Below, piece by piece: positions 18,231 to 27,668 of a DNA stretch of 64,000 nt. The notes below the pieces were generated by a model, which saw only the letters and a program-made list of their open reading frames with translations, was not told where the DNA came from and did no database searches. The stretch is from Frigidibacter sp. ROC022. GTDB taxonomy: Bacteria; Pseudomonadota; Alphaproteobacteria; Rhodobacterales; Rhodobacteraceae. Made by a program: the position numbers and the translations under genes. Every line of letters begins with the position of its first letter. Within the stretch, counting starts at the first letter, position 1. The stretch covers positions 310,001 through 374,000 of the forward strand of contig NZ_JANQDU010000003.1 in NCBI RefSeq assembly GCF_024723735.1. The letters run 5' to 3'.

Positions 18231-18322
18231 CGGAACTCCTTCCCGCCAGCATATGGGCCAGTTGCGGGCCGAGGAAAAGCCCGGCGCCGCAATTCGGACC
18301 CCGACCGCGACGGCGCGCCGCG

Positions 18323-19165
18323 TCAGTCGATCGCGGCGCGGACCGCAGCGGTATAGCCCTCGGGGTCCTGAAGCATCGCGAAATGGCTGACCCCGGGCAG
18401 GATGACCTCGGTCGAGCCGGGGATCACCGCCGCCATATGGTCGGTATGGGCGCGGGTGATCGCCTCGTCATGGTCGCCGAGGGCGATGGTGATCGGCACC
18501 GTGATCGTGCCCAGTTCGGCATCGCTCCAGGCCGGCTGGCTGGCCCACATCCCGGCGATCTGGTTGACGAAGGCCTCGAATTCGTCCGGCGTCGGCGACA
18601 GCCGGGCATAGTCGCCGGCCATCCACTCGATGTAGCTGCCGAAGACGGCATCGGTCTCGACCGCCGGATCGACGCCATCGGTGGTGACATTGGCGGCATG
18701 GGCGAAGACATGGGTCAGCCGTTCCGGGTGGTGCAGCGCCATGTCGATGCCGATGATGCCGCCGTCCGACCAGCCGACCAGCGCCACCTTGTCGACGCCC
18801 AGCCCGTCGAGCAGCCCGACGTAATCCTCGGTCATCAGATCATAGCCGAAGGGCTGTTCGTCGCGGGTCGAGCGGCCATGGCCGCGGCTGTCGGCGACGA
18901 TCACGGTATGATCCTGCATCAAGTCGATGACCTGATTTGCCCAGATGTCGGCATTGCCCAGCCCGCCGTGGATCAGCAGCACCGTGGGGCCGCTGCCGAA
19001 GGTGGCATAATGCATCTCGATTCCGTTCACCGGCATCATCCCCTCGGCGCTGGCCTCGGGCATCGGCGGCGGCTTCGGGATCGACATCCAGCGATCCTCG
19101 GCAAGGGCGGAACCGGCAAGAACGGGCAGCGCGATCAGCGCGATGGCGGGCAGAACGGGACGCAT
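18323..19165 (-). CDS. secreted alpha/beta hydrolase
   Basis: 280 residues with a Sec signal peptide (cleavage near residue 22). Alpha/beta-hydrolase core: oxyanion segment LIHGGLG (64-70), nucleophile elbow GWSDGG with Ser133, acid Asp231 or Asp233 in GDHDE, and His261 in GVSHF. Predicted periplasmic esterase or hydrolase; substrate unknown. It is divergent from rpiA. Confidence 0.85.
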   Translation of the reverse strand: MRPVLPAIALIALPVLAGSALAEDRWMSIPKPPPMPEASAEGMMPVNGIEMHYATFGSGPTVLLIHGGLGNADIWANQVIDLMQDHTVIVADSRGHGRSTRDEQPFGYDLMTEDYVGLLDGLGVDKVALVGWSDGGIIGIDMALHHPERLTHVFAHAANVTTDGVDPAVETDAVFGSYIEWMAGDYARLSPTPDEFEAFVNQIAGMWASQPAWSDAELGTITVPITIALGDHDEAITRAHTDHMAAVIPGSTEVILPGVSHFAMLQDPEGYTAAVRAAID

Positions 19166-19326
19166 GGAAGACCTCGTGGATTGACAGTGGATGGACCGGC
19201 AAGGGTCTGGAGCGCCCCGACGGTGGGCGCCGCCTTCCGTGGTGTCAAGGCAATTGGCCCTTTTGCCCCTACCGCTGCCGGAGCATCTTTCCTATAACCC
19301 GCGCACCCTCAGCAACGGAGACCCCG

Positions 19327-20109
19327 ATGGCCGGACAGCTTTCTCCCATCGACACCGCCAAGTTCGTCGCTGCCAAACGGGCGGTGGAATATATCGAGGA
19401 CGGCATGAAGGTCGGCCTCGGCACCGGCTCGACCGCCGCCTGGATGGTCCGCTGCCTGGGTGAACTGATCCGCGAGGACGGGCTGAGCATCATCGGCGTG
19501 CCGACCTCGACGCGAACCGCCGAACTGGCCCGGCAGGTGGGCGTCAAGGTGATGAGCCTGGACGAGGCGCGCTGGCTCGACGTCACGATCGACGGGGCCG
19601 ATGAATACGACCCCGATCTGAACCTCATCAAGGGCGGCGGCGGCGCCCTGCTGCAGGAGAAGATCGTCGCGACGGCCAGCGACCGGATGATCGTCATCGC
19701 CGATGCCACGAAGGCGGTCGAGCACCTGGGCGCCTTCCCGCTGCCGGTGGAGGTGGTGCCCTTCGGCTGGCAGACCTCGAAGGCGCTGGTCGAGGAGATG
19801 CTCGATTCGCTCGACGTGATCGGCCAGCATTCGACGCTGCGGATGAACCGTGACGCGCCTTTCGTGACCGACGAGGGCAATTTCATCCTCGACCTGCATC
19901 TGCAGCGGATCGGCAACCCGCGGCAGCTGAGCCTGGTGCTGAACCAGATCCCCGGCGTGGTCGAAAACGGGCTGTTCATCGACATCTGCGACGTGGTCGT
20001 GGTCGGCCATGGCGACGGCAAGGTGGAGGTCACCGACATCAACGAGGGCACGCATGAAGAGGACACGATCCAGTTCGCCGATGCACCCAACCTGTTTGCG
20101 GATTTCTGA
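19327..20109 (+). CDS. rpiA: ribose-5-phosphate isomerase A
   Basis: 260 residues from the ATG at 19327. GLGTGSTA, TIDGADEYD and KGGGGALLQEKI are the substrate loop, catalytic acid and Lys motifs. It interconverts ribose 5-phosphate and ribulose 5-phosphate. The upstream part of the open frame is out of family. gor starts on the base after its stop, so the two are an operon. Confidence 0.96.
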   Translation: MAGQLSPIDTAKFVAAKRAVEYIEDGMKVGLGTGSTAAWMVRCLGELIREDGLSIIGVPTSTRTAELARQVGVKVMSLDEARWLDVTIDGADEYDPDLNLIKGGGGALLQEKIVATASDRMIVIADATKAVEHLGAFPLPVEVVPFGWQTSKALVEEMLDSLDVIGQHSTLRMNRDAPFVTDEGNFILDLHLQRIGNPRQLSLVLNQIPGVVENGLFIDICDVVVVGHGDGKVEVTDINEGTHEEDTIQFADAPNLFADF

Positions 20110-21468
20110 ATGAGCTTCGACTACGACCTTTTCGTGATCGGCGGCGGCTCGGGCGGGGTCCGCGCCGGCCGGGTGGCGGCCGAGGGCGGCGCCAGGGTGG
20201 CGCTGGCCGAGGAAAGCCGCATGGGCGGCACCTGCGTCATTCGTGGCTGCGTGCCGAAGAAGCTGATGGTCTTTGCCTCGGGCTATCGCCAGGCGGTGAT
20301 CGATGCGCAGGAATACGGCTGGGACCTGACCCCGGGCAGTTTCGACTGGCCGCGGTTCCGGGCCCGGCTCGATGCCGAGCTGAACCGGCTCGAATCCGTC
20401 TATCGCACCAATCTCGCGCGGCCCGGAACGACGATCCATGACCAGCGCGCCACGGTGGTCGATCCGCATACGCTGCGGCTTGCCGATGGCACCACCGTCA
20501 CCGCGCGGCATATCCTGGTGGCCACCGGCGGAAAGCCCTTTGTCCCCGATACGGTGCCGGGCGCCGAACTGGCGATGACCTCGAACGACGTGTTCCAGAT
20601 GGAGGAGTTGCCGAAGTCGATCCTGATCGTCGGCGGCGGTTACATCGCCACGGAATTCGCCTTCATCCTCAAGGGGCTGGGCGTCGAGGTGACGCAATAC
20701 TATCGCGGCGCCCAGGTGCTGCGTGGCTTTGACGAAGAGGCCCGCGGCCTGGTCGCCGAAGCCATGGGCCATGCCGGGATCGACCTGCACTGCGGCACCG
20801 ACGTCGAGCGGATCGAGAAACGCGACGGCCAGCTCTGGGTCAAGGCCAGCACCGGGCGCGAGGCCTGTTTCGACAAGGTTCTCTATGCCACCGGCCGCCG
20901 TCCCAATACCGAGGGGCTGGGGCTGGAGGCGGCGGGGATCTCGCTGGGCCGCAACGGCGCGGTGCCGGTCGATGCGCATAACCAGACCTCGGTGCCCTCG
21001 ATCTTCGCGATCGGCGATGTCACCGACCGGGTGCAGCTGACCCCGGTGGCGATCCGCGAGGGTGCGGCCTTCGTCGAGACCGTGTTCAAGGGCAATCCGA
21101 CAACGGTGGATTACGAGAACATCCCCTCGGCGGTCTTCACCCAGCCGGAACTCGGCGCCGTCGGCCTGACCGAGGAAGAGGCGCGCGAGCGCGAGCCGGT
21201 GGACATCTACTGCGCCGCCTTCCGCCCGATGCAGCATGCTTTCATCGGCCGCCAGGAGCGGGTGATGTTCAAGCTGGTTGTCGCCAAGGAAAGCCGGAAG
21301 GTGCTGGGCTGCCATATCGTGGCGCCGGGCGCCGGAGAGATGATCCAGATCGCCGCCGTGGCGGTGAAGATGGGCGCGACAAAGGCCGATTTCGATGCGG
21401 TGGTGGCGGTGCATCCGACCATGGCGGAAGAGATCGTGTTGATGAAGCAGCCGGTTCGCAGCTATTAG
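20110..21468 (+). CDS. gor: glutathione-disulfide reductase
   Basis: 452 residues. N-terminal FAD site GGGSGGVRAGR, redox-active disulfide GTCVIRGCVPKK, NADPH-binding GGGYIATEFA, FAD site AIGDVTD, and the C-terminal dimer-interface VHPTMAEE with its catalytic His. The class I disulfide reductase is closest to glutathione reductase. It begins immediately after the rpiA stop. Confidence 0.93.
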   Translation: MSFDYDLFVIGGGSGGVRAGRVAAEGGARVALAEESRMGGTCVIRGCVPKKLMVFASGYRQAVIDAQEYGWDLTPGSFDWPRFRARLDAELNRLESVYRTNLARPGTTIHDQRATVVDPHTLRLADGTTVTARHILVATGGKPFVPDTVPGAELAMTSNDVFQMEELPKSILIVGGGYIATEFAFILKGLGVEVTQYYRGAQVLRGFDEEARGLVAEAMGHAGIDLHCGTDVERIEKRDGQLWVKASTGREACFDKVLYATGRRPNTEGLGLEAAGISLGRNGAVPVDAHNQTSVPSIFAIGDVTDRVQLTPVAIREGAAFVETVFKGNPTTVDYENIPSAVFTQPELGAVGLTEEEAREREPVDIYCAAFRPMQHAFIGRQERVMFKLVVAKESRKVLGCHIVAPGAGEMIQIAAVAVKMGATKADFDAVVAVHPTMAEEIVLMKQPVRSY

Positions 21469-21534
21469 CCACGGGTTGAATTTTCGCCTGTCAGAGCACA
21501 GGTTGAGCAGGGATTGATGGGAGCAAGCATACTT

Positions 21535-22713
21535 ATGGCCGGAAACAACGGCGGACCCTGGGGCGGCGGCTCCGGTGGCGGTGGCGGTAACGACGATGAC
21601 GATGGCAGCCGGGGCGGTCAGCGCCCGCCGGTCGGCGGCGGGCAGGTTCCCGACATCGATCGCATCGTCCGCAAGGGACAGGAACAACTGCGCGTCCTGA
21701 TGGGCGGCCGCGGCGGCAATGGTCCGCGCGGTCCCTCGAACGGCAGCGGCGGCGGTGGCGGGCCGCAGGGCCCGATCGTCACCCGCGGCACGTTGCTCCT
21801 CGGCGGTCTGGCGGCGGTGGCCGTCTGGGTCTTTGCCTCGTTCTATACGGTCAAGCCGGAAGAACAGTCGGTCGAACTGTTCCTCGGCAAGTTCTCGTCG
21901 ATCGGCAATCCCGGCCTGAACTTCGCCCCCTGGCCCTTCGTCACCGCGGAAGTGGTGCCGGTCGCGGTCGAACAGACCGTCGATATCGGTGTCGCCAAGT
22001 CGTCACGCGACGAAAGCGGGCTGATGCTGACCACCGACGAGAACATCGTCGACATCGACTTCCAGGTGGTCTGGAACATCAACGACCCGGCGAAATACCT
22101 GTTCAACCTGCGCGACCCGAAGATGACCATTGAAGCGGTGGCCGAATCGGCGATGCGCGAAATCATCGCGGCCTCGGAACTGGCGCCGATCCTGAACCGG
22201 GATCGCGGCGTGATCGCCAGCCGCGCCGAGAAGCTGATCCAGGACACGCTGGACAGCTACGACAGCGGCGTGACCATCGTTCGTCTCAACCTCGACAAGG
22301 CCGACCCGCCGCGCGAAGTCATCGACGCCTTCCGCGACGTGCAGGCCGCCGAGCAGGAGCGCGACCGGTCGGAACGCGAAGCCGATGCCTATGCCAACAA
22401 CGTCCAGGCAAAGGCCCGCGGCGAAAGCGCGGCGGTGCTGGAACAGGCCGAGGCCTATCGTGCCCAGGTGGTGAACGAGGCGCTTGGTGAAGCCAGCCGC
22501 TTCCTTGCCGTTCTGGCCGAATACCGGAACGCGCCGGAAGTGACCCGGCGGCGGCTCTACCTCGAAACCATGGAAGCGGTGCTGGGTCAGGTCGACAAGG
22601 TCATTCTTGACGACAAGGCCGTCGGCGACCAGGGCGTGCTGCCCTATCTGCCGCTGAACGAGTTGGGCCGGACCGCGCGCCCCACCACCTCCACCCAGAC
22701 CGGAGGCAACTGA
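21535..22713 (+). CDS. hflK: HflK, FtsH-regulating membrane protein
   Basis: 393 residues from the ATG at 21535 (MAGNNGGPWGGG); an upstream ATG at 21517 or TTG at 21514 remain possible. Gly-rich cytoplasmic N-terminus, one membrane helix near residues 83-105, then a stomatin/prohibitin (SPFH) domain and a long helix in the periplasm. With HflC it forms the cage that controls FtsH. hflC begins one base after its stop. Confidence 0.95.
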   Translation: MAGNNGGPWGGGSGGGGGNDDDDGSRGGQRPPVGGGQVPDIDRIVRKGQEQLRVLMGGRGGNGPRGPSNGSGGGGGPQGPIVTRGTLLLGGLAAVAVWVFASFYTVKPEEQSVELFLGKFSSIGNPGLNFAPWPFVTAEVVPVAVEQTVDIGVAKSSRDESGLMLTTDENIVDIDFQVVWNINDPAKYLFNLRDPKMTIEAVAESAMREIIAASELAPILNRDRGVIASRAEKLIQDTLDSYDSGVTIVRLNLDKADPPREVIDAFRDVQAAEQERDRSEREADAYANNVQAKARGESAAVLEQAEAYRAQVVNEALGEASRFLAVLAEYRNAPEVTRRRLYLETMEAVLGQVDKVILDDKAVGDQGVLPYLPLNELGRTARPTTSTQTGGN

Positions 22714-22714
22714 G

Positions 22715-23719
22715 ATGCGCCGTACAACCCTCATCCTGCCGATCCTGGCCATCGTCATCGCGGCGGCGCTGTCGTCGATCTTCATCGTGGACGAGCGCGA
22801 GAAGGCGCTGGTCCTGCAATTCGGCCAGATCAAGGCGGTCAAGGAAGACCCCGGCATCGGTTTCAAGATTCCGCTGATCCAGGAAGTCGTGCGCTATGAC
22901 GACCGGATTCAGTCGCTGGATACCGACGAGATCGAGGTGACGCCCTCGGACGACCGGCGCCTCGTGGTCGATGCGTTCGCGCGCTGGCGAATCGCCGACG
23001 TGGTCAAGTTCCGGCAAGCGGTTGGTGTCGGCGGTATCGCCACCGCCGAATCGCGGCTGAATTCGATCCTCGTGGCCCAGATCCGGCAGGTTCTGGGTTC
23101 GGATCAGGTGACCTCGAACACCATCCTCTCGGCCGACCGTGCCATCCTGATGAGCCGGATTCGCGACGCGGCGCGGGGCCAGGCGTCCAACCTCGGGATT
23201 CAGGTGATCGACGTCCGGCTGAAGCAGACCAACCTGCCGGCCCAGAACCTCGACGCGACCTTCGCCCGGATGCGGGCCGAACGTCAGCGTGAAGCCGAGG
23301 ATGAACGCGCCCGGGGCCGCGAGGCCGCGCAGCGGGTTCAGGCCCAGGCCGACCGCAACGTCGTCGAAATCGTGTCGGACGCCAAGCGCCAGTCCGAGAT
23401 CACGCGAGGCGAGGCCGATGCCGAACGTAACCGGATCTTTGCCGAAGCCTACCAGCAGGACCCGGAATTCTTCGGCTTCTATCGTTCGCTGACCGCCTAT
23501 CAACGGGCGCTGAAGGCGGGCAACACGACGCTGGTGATCTCGCCCGACAGCGAGTTCTTTACCTATCTCCAGTCCTCCGGCCTGGGGCAATTGCCGGTCG
23601 ACAGTGCCGAACCGGTCCGGCCGGTCCAGCCGCGCCCGACCGATACCCCGACGCCCGAGCCGGCCCCGACGCCCGAGCCGGCTCCGGCCCCCGAACCGGC
23701 GCCTGCGCCGGCGGAATGA
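22715..23719 (+). CDS. hflC: HflC, FtsH-regulating membrane protein
   Basis: 334 residues. N-terminal signal anchor, SPFH domain (VDEREKALVLQFGQI) and the coiled-coil region with RQREAEDERARGREAAQR. The C-terminal 45 residues are an unusual Pro/Glu repeat (TPEPAPTPEPAPAPEPAP), likely a disordered tail. GGAGG precedes the start. The stop overlaps the next gene by 4 bp (ATGA). Confidence 0.95.
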   Translation: MRRTTLILPILAIVIAAALSSIFIVDEREKALVLQFGQIKAVKEDPGIGFKIPLIQEVVRYDDRIQSLDTDEIEVTPSDDRRLVVDAFARWRIADVVKFRQAVGVGGIATAESRLNSILVAQIRQVLGSDQVTSNTILSADRAILMSRIRDAARGQASNLGIQVIDVRLKQTNLPAQNLDATFARMRAERQREAEDERARGREAAQRVQAQADRNVVEIVSDAKRQSEITRGEADAERNRIFAEAYQQDPEFFGFYRSLTAYQRALKAGNTTLVISPDSEFFTYLQSSGLGQLPVDSAEPVRPVQPRPTDTPTPEPAPTPEPAPAPEPAPAPAE

Positions 23720-23907
23720 AAACCATGATCCTCGCCCTCGGCCTCGTCTTCGTGGTCGAGGGCCTGATCCTGGCTCTGCTTCCGAACCGGCTCGACGAAA
23801 TGCTGCGGCTGATCGCCGAGATGTCGCCCGACATGCGCCGGACGCTGGGCCTTCTGGCCCTGGCCACCGGCGTGGTGCTGGTCTGGCTGGCCCGCTCGGC
23901 GATCTGA
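23716..23907 (+). CDS. DUF2065 family small membrane protein
   Basis: 63 residues with two membrane helices separated by PNRLDEMLRLIAEMSPDMRRT. This small protein regularly follows hflC in proteobacteria. Its ATG overlaps the hflC stop (ATGA), so it is translationally coupled. Function unknown; a link to the HflKC-FtsH complex is suggested by context only. Confidence 0.85.
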   Translation: MKTMILALGLVFVVEGLILALLPNRLDEMLRLIAEMSPDMRRTLGLLALATGVVLVWLARSAI

Positions 23908-23947
23908 GCCGAAGCCGCCGGTCCGATCCGGACCCCACCCGCTTCAC

Positions 23948-23971
23948 CTTGAAAATATCCCCGCCGGAGGC
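23948..23971 (+). repeat. intergenic element copy B
   Basis: CTTGAAAATATCCCCGCCGG followed by AGGC; the first part matches copy F, the second the common core. It starts about 40 bases after the DUF2065 stop, in sense orientation, between convergent genes. Confidence 0.75.
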
Positions 23972-23986
23972 TGCCTCCGGTCCGGT

Positions 23987-25279
23987 TCAGCGCACCAGCC
24001 GCAATTGCTGGCGCGGTGCCGCGGTGCCCTTGCGCAGCGCCTCGTAGGGGTCTTCCGTGGCCAGCATCATATCGACCACCTGGCGCAGCAACTGCCGGCG
24101 TCCGCGGGCCGAATAGAAGCCCCCGGCCACCTGCGAGGTTTCCAGCAGATAGTGCCGATAGTCCCGATAGGCGCGGCTGTCGGGCCGTCCGGGCCGGGCG
24201 AAGAACTCGGGCAGGGTCTGGGTCGAGACGAATTCCGGCTTGGCATAGACCGCCTCGCCGAAGACCTTCAGCGGCAGGCCGCGCCAGAGCACCTGCTGCG
24301 CGGCAGTGGAATTGACCGTCACCGCGCTGCGGGCATGGTCCAGGAGCTGCGCCAGTTTGCCGCCGCGCACGTAATGGACCCGGCCGGCCACGCCGAACCG
24401 CTCGGCCAGGGATGCGATCTCGCGGCGCAGCGGCACCCGGCCATCCTCCAGCGGATGCGCCTTGAAGACCAGGTGGTGATGCTGCGGAGCGCCCTCGGCG
24501 AAGCCCCGGACCACCACCTCCAGAAAGGCGTCCATCGACCGGAACGGGGAATGCATCCGGAAGCTGGCATCATGCGCCAGTTGCAGCAGGCAGAGGTGAT
24601 AGGGAAAGCCGCCGGTCCGGATTCTCCAGGTCGCCACCACCCGGTCGGCCCAGTGCAGCGGCATCAGCCCCAGGCGCCGCAGGTAGAGACGGAACTCCTG
24701 CGCCACGCTCTCGGCCCGGTGCGGCCGGAATCCGGCATAGGCGCGATTCCGGGCCAGGACCTGGAAGTGATAGAGCGCCCCGTAGAAGATGTGGTGCCGC
24801 ATGTCGCCCCAATGGGTCGGCGCCTCGGTATGGTCCAGTTCGGCATTGGCCAGCGCGGTGCGCATATCCTCCACGCCGAGGTCCATCAGGCGCGAATGGC
24901 CGTTCGAGCCGTCACGTTCGTAGGTCACCCAGTAGGGCCGCAGATAGCCTTCCTCGAAGACATGCACGGTGATGCCGCGGGTCCGGGCCAGCGCCACCGC
25001 CTCGGCATGGATCGGTCTGGTGTCGCCATAGAGCACCAGGTCGGTGATCCGTTTCTCGGTCAGGATTTCGGCGGCACGGGCCGGCCAGGCCTCGGGCGTG
25101 TCGCGATAGGGGATGAAGCTGGGCCGGTCGGACCAGAAGACCTCGTCGCCGCGGTTGAACCCGACCCGCCAGACCTCGGCCCCGGCGGCGCGCAGCATCC
25201 GGCCGAGGCGGCTGAAGAACGGTCCGTGCGGCCCCTGCAGGAACAGGAAGCGCCGGTCTATCCCGGTTGCGAATGTCAT
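23987..25279 (-). CDS. capsular polysaccharide Kdo-transferase-like protein (KpsS/LipB family)
   Basis: 430 residues, full length for the KpsS-type family. Signatures include FLQGPHGPFFSRLGR at the N-terminus, FEEGYLRPYWVTYE, FKAHPLEDG and a C-terminal TVNSTAAQQVLWRG with Asn-Ser-Thr as in beta-Kdo transferases. Such enzymes add the Kdo linker to lyso-phosphatidylglycerol for capsule export. No other capsule gene (kpsC, kpsMT) is in the window. Confidence 0.82.
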   Translation of the reverse strand: MTFATGIDRRFLFLQGPHGPFFSRLGRMLRAAGAEVWRVGFNRGDEVFWSDRPSFIPYRDTPEAWPARAAEILTEKRITDLVLYGDTRPIHAEAVALARTRGITVHVFEEGYLRPYWVTYERDGSNGHSRLMDLGVEDMRTALANAELDHTEAPTHWGDMRHHIFYGALYHFQVLARNRAYAGFRPHRAESVAQEFRLYLRRLGLMPLHWADRVVATWRIRTGGFPYHLCLLQLAHDASFRMHSPFRSMDAFLEVVVRGFAEGAPQHHHLVFKAHPLEDGRVPLRREIASLAERFGVAGRVHYVRGGKLAQLLDHARSAVTVNSTAAQQVLWRGLPLKVFGEAVYAKPEFVSTQTLPEFFARPGRPDSRAYRDYRHYLLETSQVAGGFYSARGRRQLLRQVVDMMLATEDPYEALRKGTAAPRQQLRLVR

Positions 25280-25498
25280 TCACCCTCCGACCCGCATCCA
25301 TAGCGACGGCCCTTCAGCCTGTCACCCGATCCCGCTTCATCAAAGCCGGAAAGCCGGGCGTTTTGATGGCGGCGCATGGGCAATTGCGCCCGATACGGCG
25401 CCACGTCCGGCACCGCGGCGGCTGGCGATGGCGCCCGGGTGCTTGATCTTGCCGGACGCCGGGGGCTACACCGCGACAACAGGTCCAGGGAGACGCCC

Positions 25499-26107
25499 AT
25501 GTTCACCGGCATCATCAGCGACATCGGAACCGTGCGTTCGGTCTCCCAGAAGGGGGACCTGCATGCCAGGATCGGCACCGCCTGGGATGTCTCGACGATC
25601 GAGATCGGCGCCTCGATCGCCTGCGACGGGGTCTGCCTGACCGTGGTCGCCACCGGCGGCACCCCGCCCGAAGGCTGGTTCGATGTGGATATCTCGGCCG
25701 AGACCGTCGCCAAGACTAACATCGGTCGCAACCTCTGGGCGCCGGGCAAGCGGATCAACCTGGAGCGGGCGCTGAAGGTGGGCGACGAACTGGGCGGGCA
25801 TATCGTCTCGGGCCATGTCGATGGCGTCGCCGAGGTGCTCGAGATCCGCGACGAGGGCGAATCGACCCGGGTCGGCTTCCGCGCGCCCGAGGACCTGGCC
25901 CGCTTCATCGCTCCGAAGGGGTCGGTGGCGTTGAACGGCACCTCGCTGACGGTGAACGAGGTCGAAGGGCGCAATTTCGGCGTCAACCTGATCCCGCATA
26001 CCAAGACGGTCACGACCTGGGGCGAGGTCAAGGTGGGCGATGTCGTCAATCTCGAGATCGACACCCTGGCGCGCTATGTCGCCCGGCTGAACGACTGGGC
26101 CGCCTGA
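25499..26107 (+). CDS. ribE: riboflavin synthase alpha chain
   Basis: 202 residues from the ATG at 25499 (MFTGIISDIGTV, the invariant N-terminus); GGGAG lies upstream. Two lumazine-binding repeats: the first has SIACDGVCLTV, the second SVALNGTSLTV, with GGHIVSGHVDG at the junction. It makes riboflavin from two molecules of dimethylribityllumazine. The other riboflavin genes start 4.4 kb downstream. No convincing FMN riboswitch was seen upstream. Confidence 0.96.
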   Translation: MFTGIISDIGTVRSVSQKGDLHARIGTAWDVSTIEIGASIACDGVCLTVVATGGTPPEGWFDVDISAETVAKTNIGRNLWAPGKRINLERALKVGDELGGHIVSGHVDGVAEVLEIRDEGESTRVGFRAPEDLARFIAPKGSVALNGTSLTVNEVEGRNFGVNLIPHTKTVTTWGEVKVGDVVNLEIDTLARYVARLNDWAA

Positions 26108-26203
26108 CCTGGCGGACAGCGGCTGCCGTCGCGGACGGCCTTGCGGAAGGATCGCGCGGAACGGGCCGGGGGAAGACCGGCCGCGGTCGTGCGAAGATGT
26201 CAT

Positions 26204-26235
26204 GCCTCCGGCGGGAGCATTGCCACCCCGAAGAT
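26204..26235 (-). repeat. intergenic element copy C, in a gene-free 309-bp gap
   Basis: On the minus strand it reads ATCTTCGGGGTGGCAATGCT then CCCGCCGGAGGC; the core is intact and the middle diverged. The gap 26108-26416 between ribE and the MFS gene otherwise holds nothing recognisable apart from the probable MFS promoter. Unlike most copies it is not sense-oriented behind a gene. Confidence 0.75.
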
Positions 26236-26416
26236 GCGCCTGAGCGGTGCCGGGCAGCGGCGGGCCGCCTTGCCTTTCGCCCCGCTCGGAGACTAGAGAA
26301 AGCACGGCGCGGGGCGCGACAGGATGATGCGGCCGGCCCTGCCCATAGCCCTCTTGTCGTCCTGGCCGGGTCCGGTCCGGCGATGCAATTCAGCGGGTCC
26401 CGTCCCGGGGCGCCGC

Positions 26417-27640
26417 ATGGCCCGGAACCGCCGGGCTGCTGGAGCCAGAAAGACCTTGCTGAAGCATTTCCAGAGCATTCCGCCGGTTCCGATCGCGAGC
26501 TTTCTCTTCGTGACCGGCATCCAGGGAACCCGGCCCCTGATTCCGCTCTATTCGCAGCAGATCGGTGTCGGACCGGAGGAACTGGGCATCCTGGTTGCCG
26601 TCTTCGCGCTGATTCCGCTTCTGCTGGCGTCGGTCGCCGGATCGCTGATGGACCGCCACGGCATGGGCCGCGCGCTGGTGCTGGGCGGCCTGGCCGGGGC
26701 GATCGGGCTGTTGCTGCCCTTCATCGCACCGGGCCGCGCCGGTCTCTATGTCTCGCAGCTGATTGCCGGCACCGGCTTCACCGTATTCATGCTGGCGGCG
26801 CAGAACCAGAGCGGCAAGTCGGCCGGCGATGGATGGAGCCGCGAGCGGGCAGTGGCGGTGTTCAGCATGGGCGTCGCACTGGGCAGTTTCGTCGGCCCGT
26901 TCATCGGCGGGATCGTCGGCGAGCATGTGGGCTATGACCGTGCCTTCCTGCTGCTCGGCCTGCCGGCGCTGGCGGCCGTCGGCTTCGTGCTGCCGCAGAT
27001 GCGGGCCGACCGGCTCGAGACCCGGCCCGCAACAGAGGGCGCAGCAGGACCGCGGACGCTGGGCAATCCGCTGCGTGTGCTCGGCTATCATCGCTACATG
27101 CTGCGTGCCATCATGGTCAGCAGCCTGATCCTGATGGGCAAGGACCTGTTCGTCGCCTATTTCCCGCTCTATGCGCTTTCGGCCGGCCTCTCGGCCTCGT
27201 CGATCGGGATCATCATCGCGCTGCACAATGGCGGCGGGGTCGTGATGCGCTATTTCATGCTGCCGCTGGTCCGGATCCTGGGCAAGGACAGGGTCATCGT
27301 CCTGTCGATCGGCTTCGGCGGGCTGGGCTTCCTGGTTCTGCCGCTGTTCAGCAGCCCGGTGGCGCTGACGCTGATCGCGCTGGCCATCGGCCTGGGCCTG
27401 GGGGTGGGGCAGCCGCTGTCGATCACCCGCACCATGAACCTGTCGCCGCCGGACAAGATCGGCCAGGTGCTGGGTTTCCGGCTGGCCTGCAACCGCTTCA
27501 CCCAGCTGGTCACGCCCCTGGCCGTCAGCGGCGTCGTGCTGTTCACCGGGGTGAGCGGGGTCTTCGTGCTGATCGGGTTGGTCATGTCGATCGGAAGCAC
27601 CCGAATCTCGATCCCGGAAGGCGAGGAGCGGCCAGCCTAG
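26417..27640 (+). CDS. MFS transporter
   Basis: About 407 residues from the ATG at 26417, though a TTG start near residue 12 of this frame would also leave the first helix intact. Twelve hydrophobic helices; the loop 2-3 signature appears as GSLMDRHGMGRALV. Probable proton-coupled efflux or uptake carrier; substrate unknown. It is convergent with the YeiH-type gene. Confidence 0.82.
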   Translation: MARNRRAAGARKTLLKHFQSIPPVPIASFLFVTGIQGTRPLIPLYSQQIGVGPEELGILVAVFALIPLLLASVAGSLMDRHGMGRALVLGGLAGAIGLLLPFIAPGRAGLYVSQLIAGTGFTVFMLAAQNQSGKSAGDGWSRERAVAVFSMGVALGSFVGPFIGGIVGEHVGYDRAFLLLGLPALAAVGFVLPQMRADRLETRPATEGAAGPRTLGNPLRVLGYHRYMLRAIMVSSLILMGKDLFVAYFPLYALSAGLSASSIGIIIALHNGGGVVMRYFMLPLVRILGKDRVIVLSIGFGGLGFLVLPLFSSPVALTLIALAIGLGLGVGQPLSITRTMNLSPPDKIGQVLGFRLACNRFTQLVTPLAVSGVVLFTGVSGVFVLIGLVMSIGSTRISIPEGEERPA

Positions 27641-27654
27641 GGCGCGGCCGCGCC
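27641..27654. terminator. 14-bp GC palindrome between convergent genes
   Basis: GGCGCGGCCGCGCC directly after the MFS stop and before the YeiH-type stop. It could form a cruciform or short hairpin; there is no T tract. Weak candidate. Confidence 0.25.
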
Positions 27655-27668
27655 GGTCGCCGCCGGGG

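Noticed and set aside
19309-21687. 792-codon minus-strand frame
   Set aside because: Antisense of rpiA, gor and the start of hflK, all of which are unmistakable.
25280-25498. FMN riboswitch before ribE
   Set aside because: The conserved RFN segments could not be found in the 220 bp upstream of the gene.
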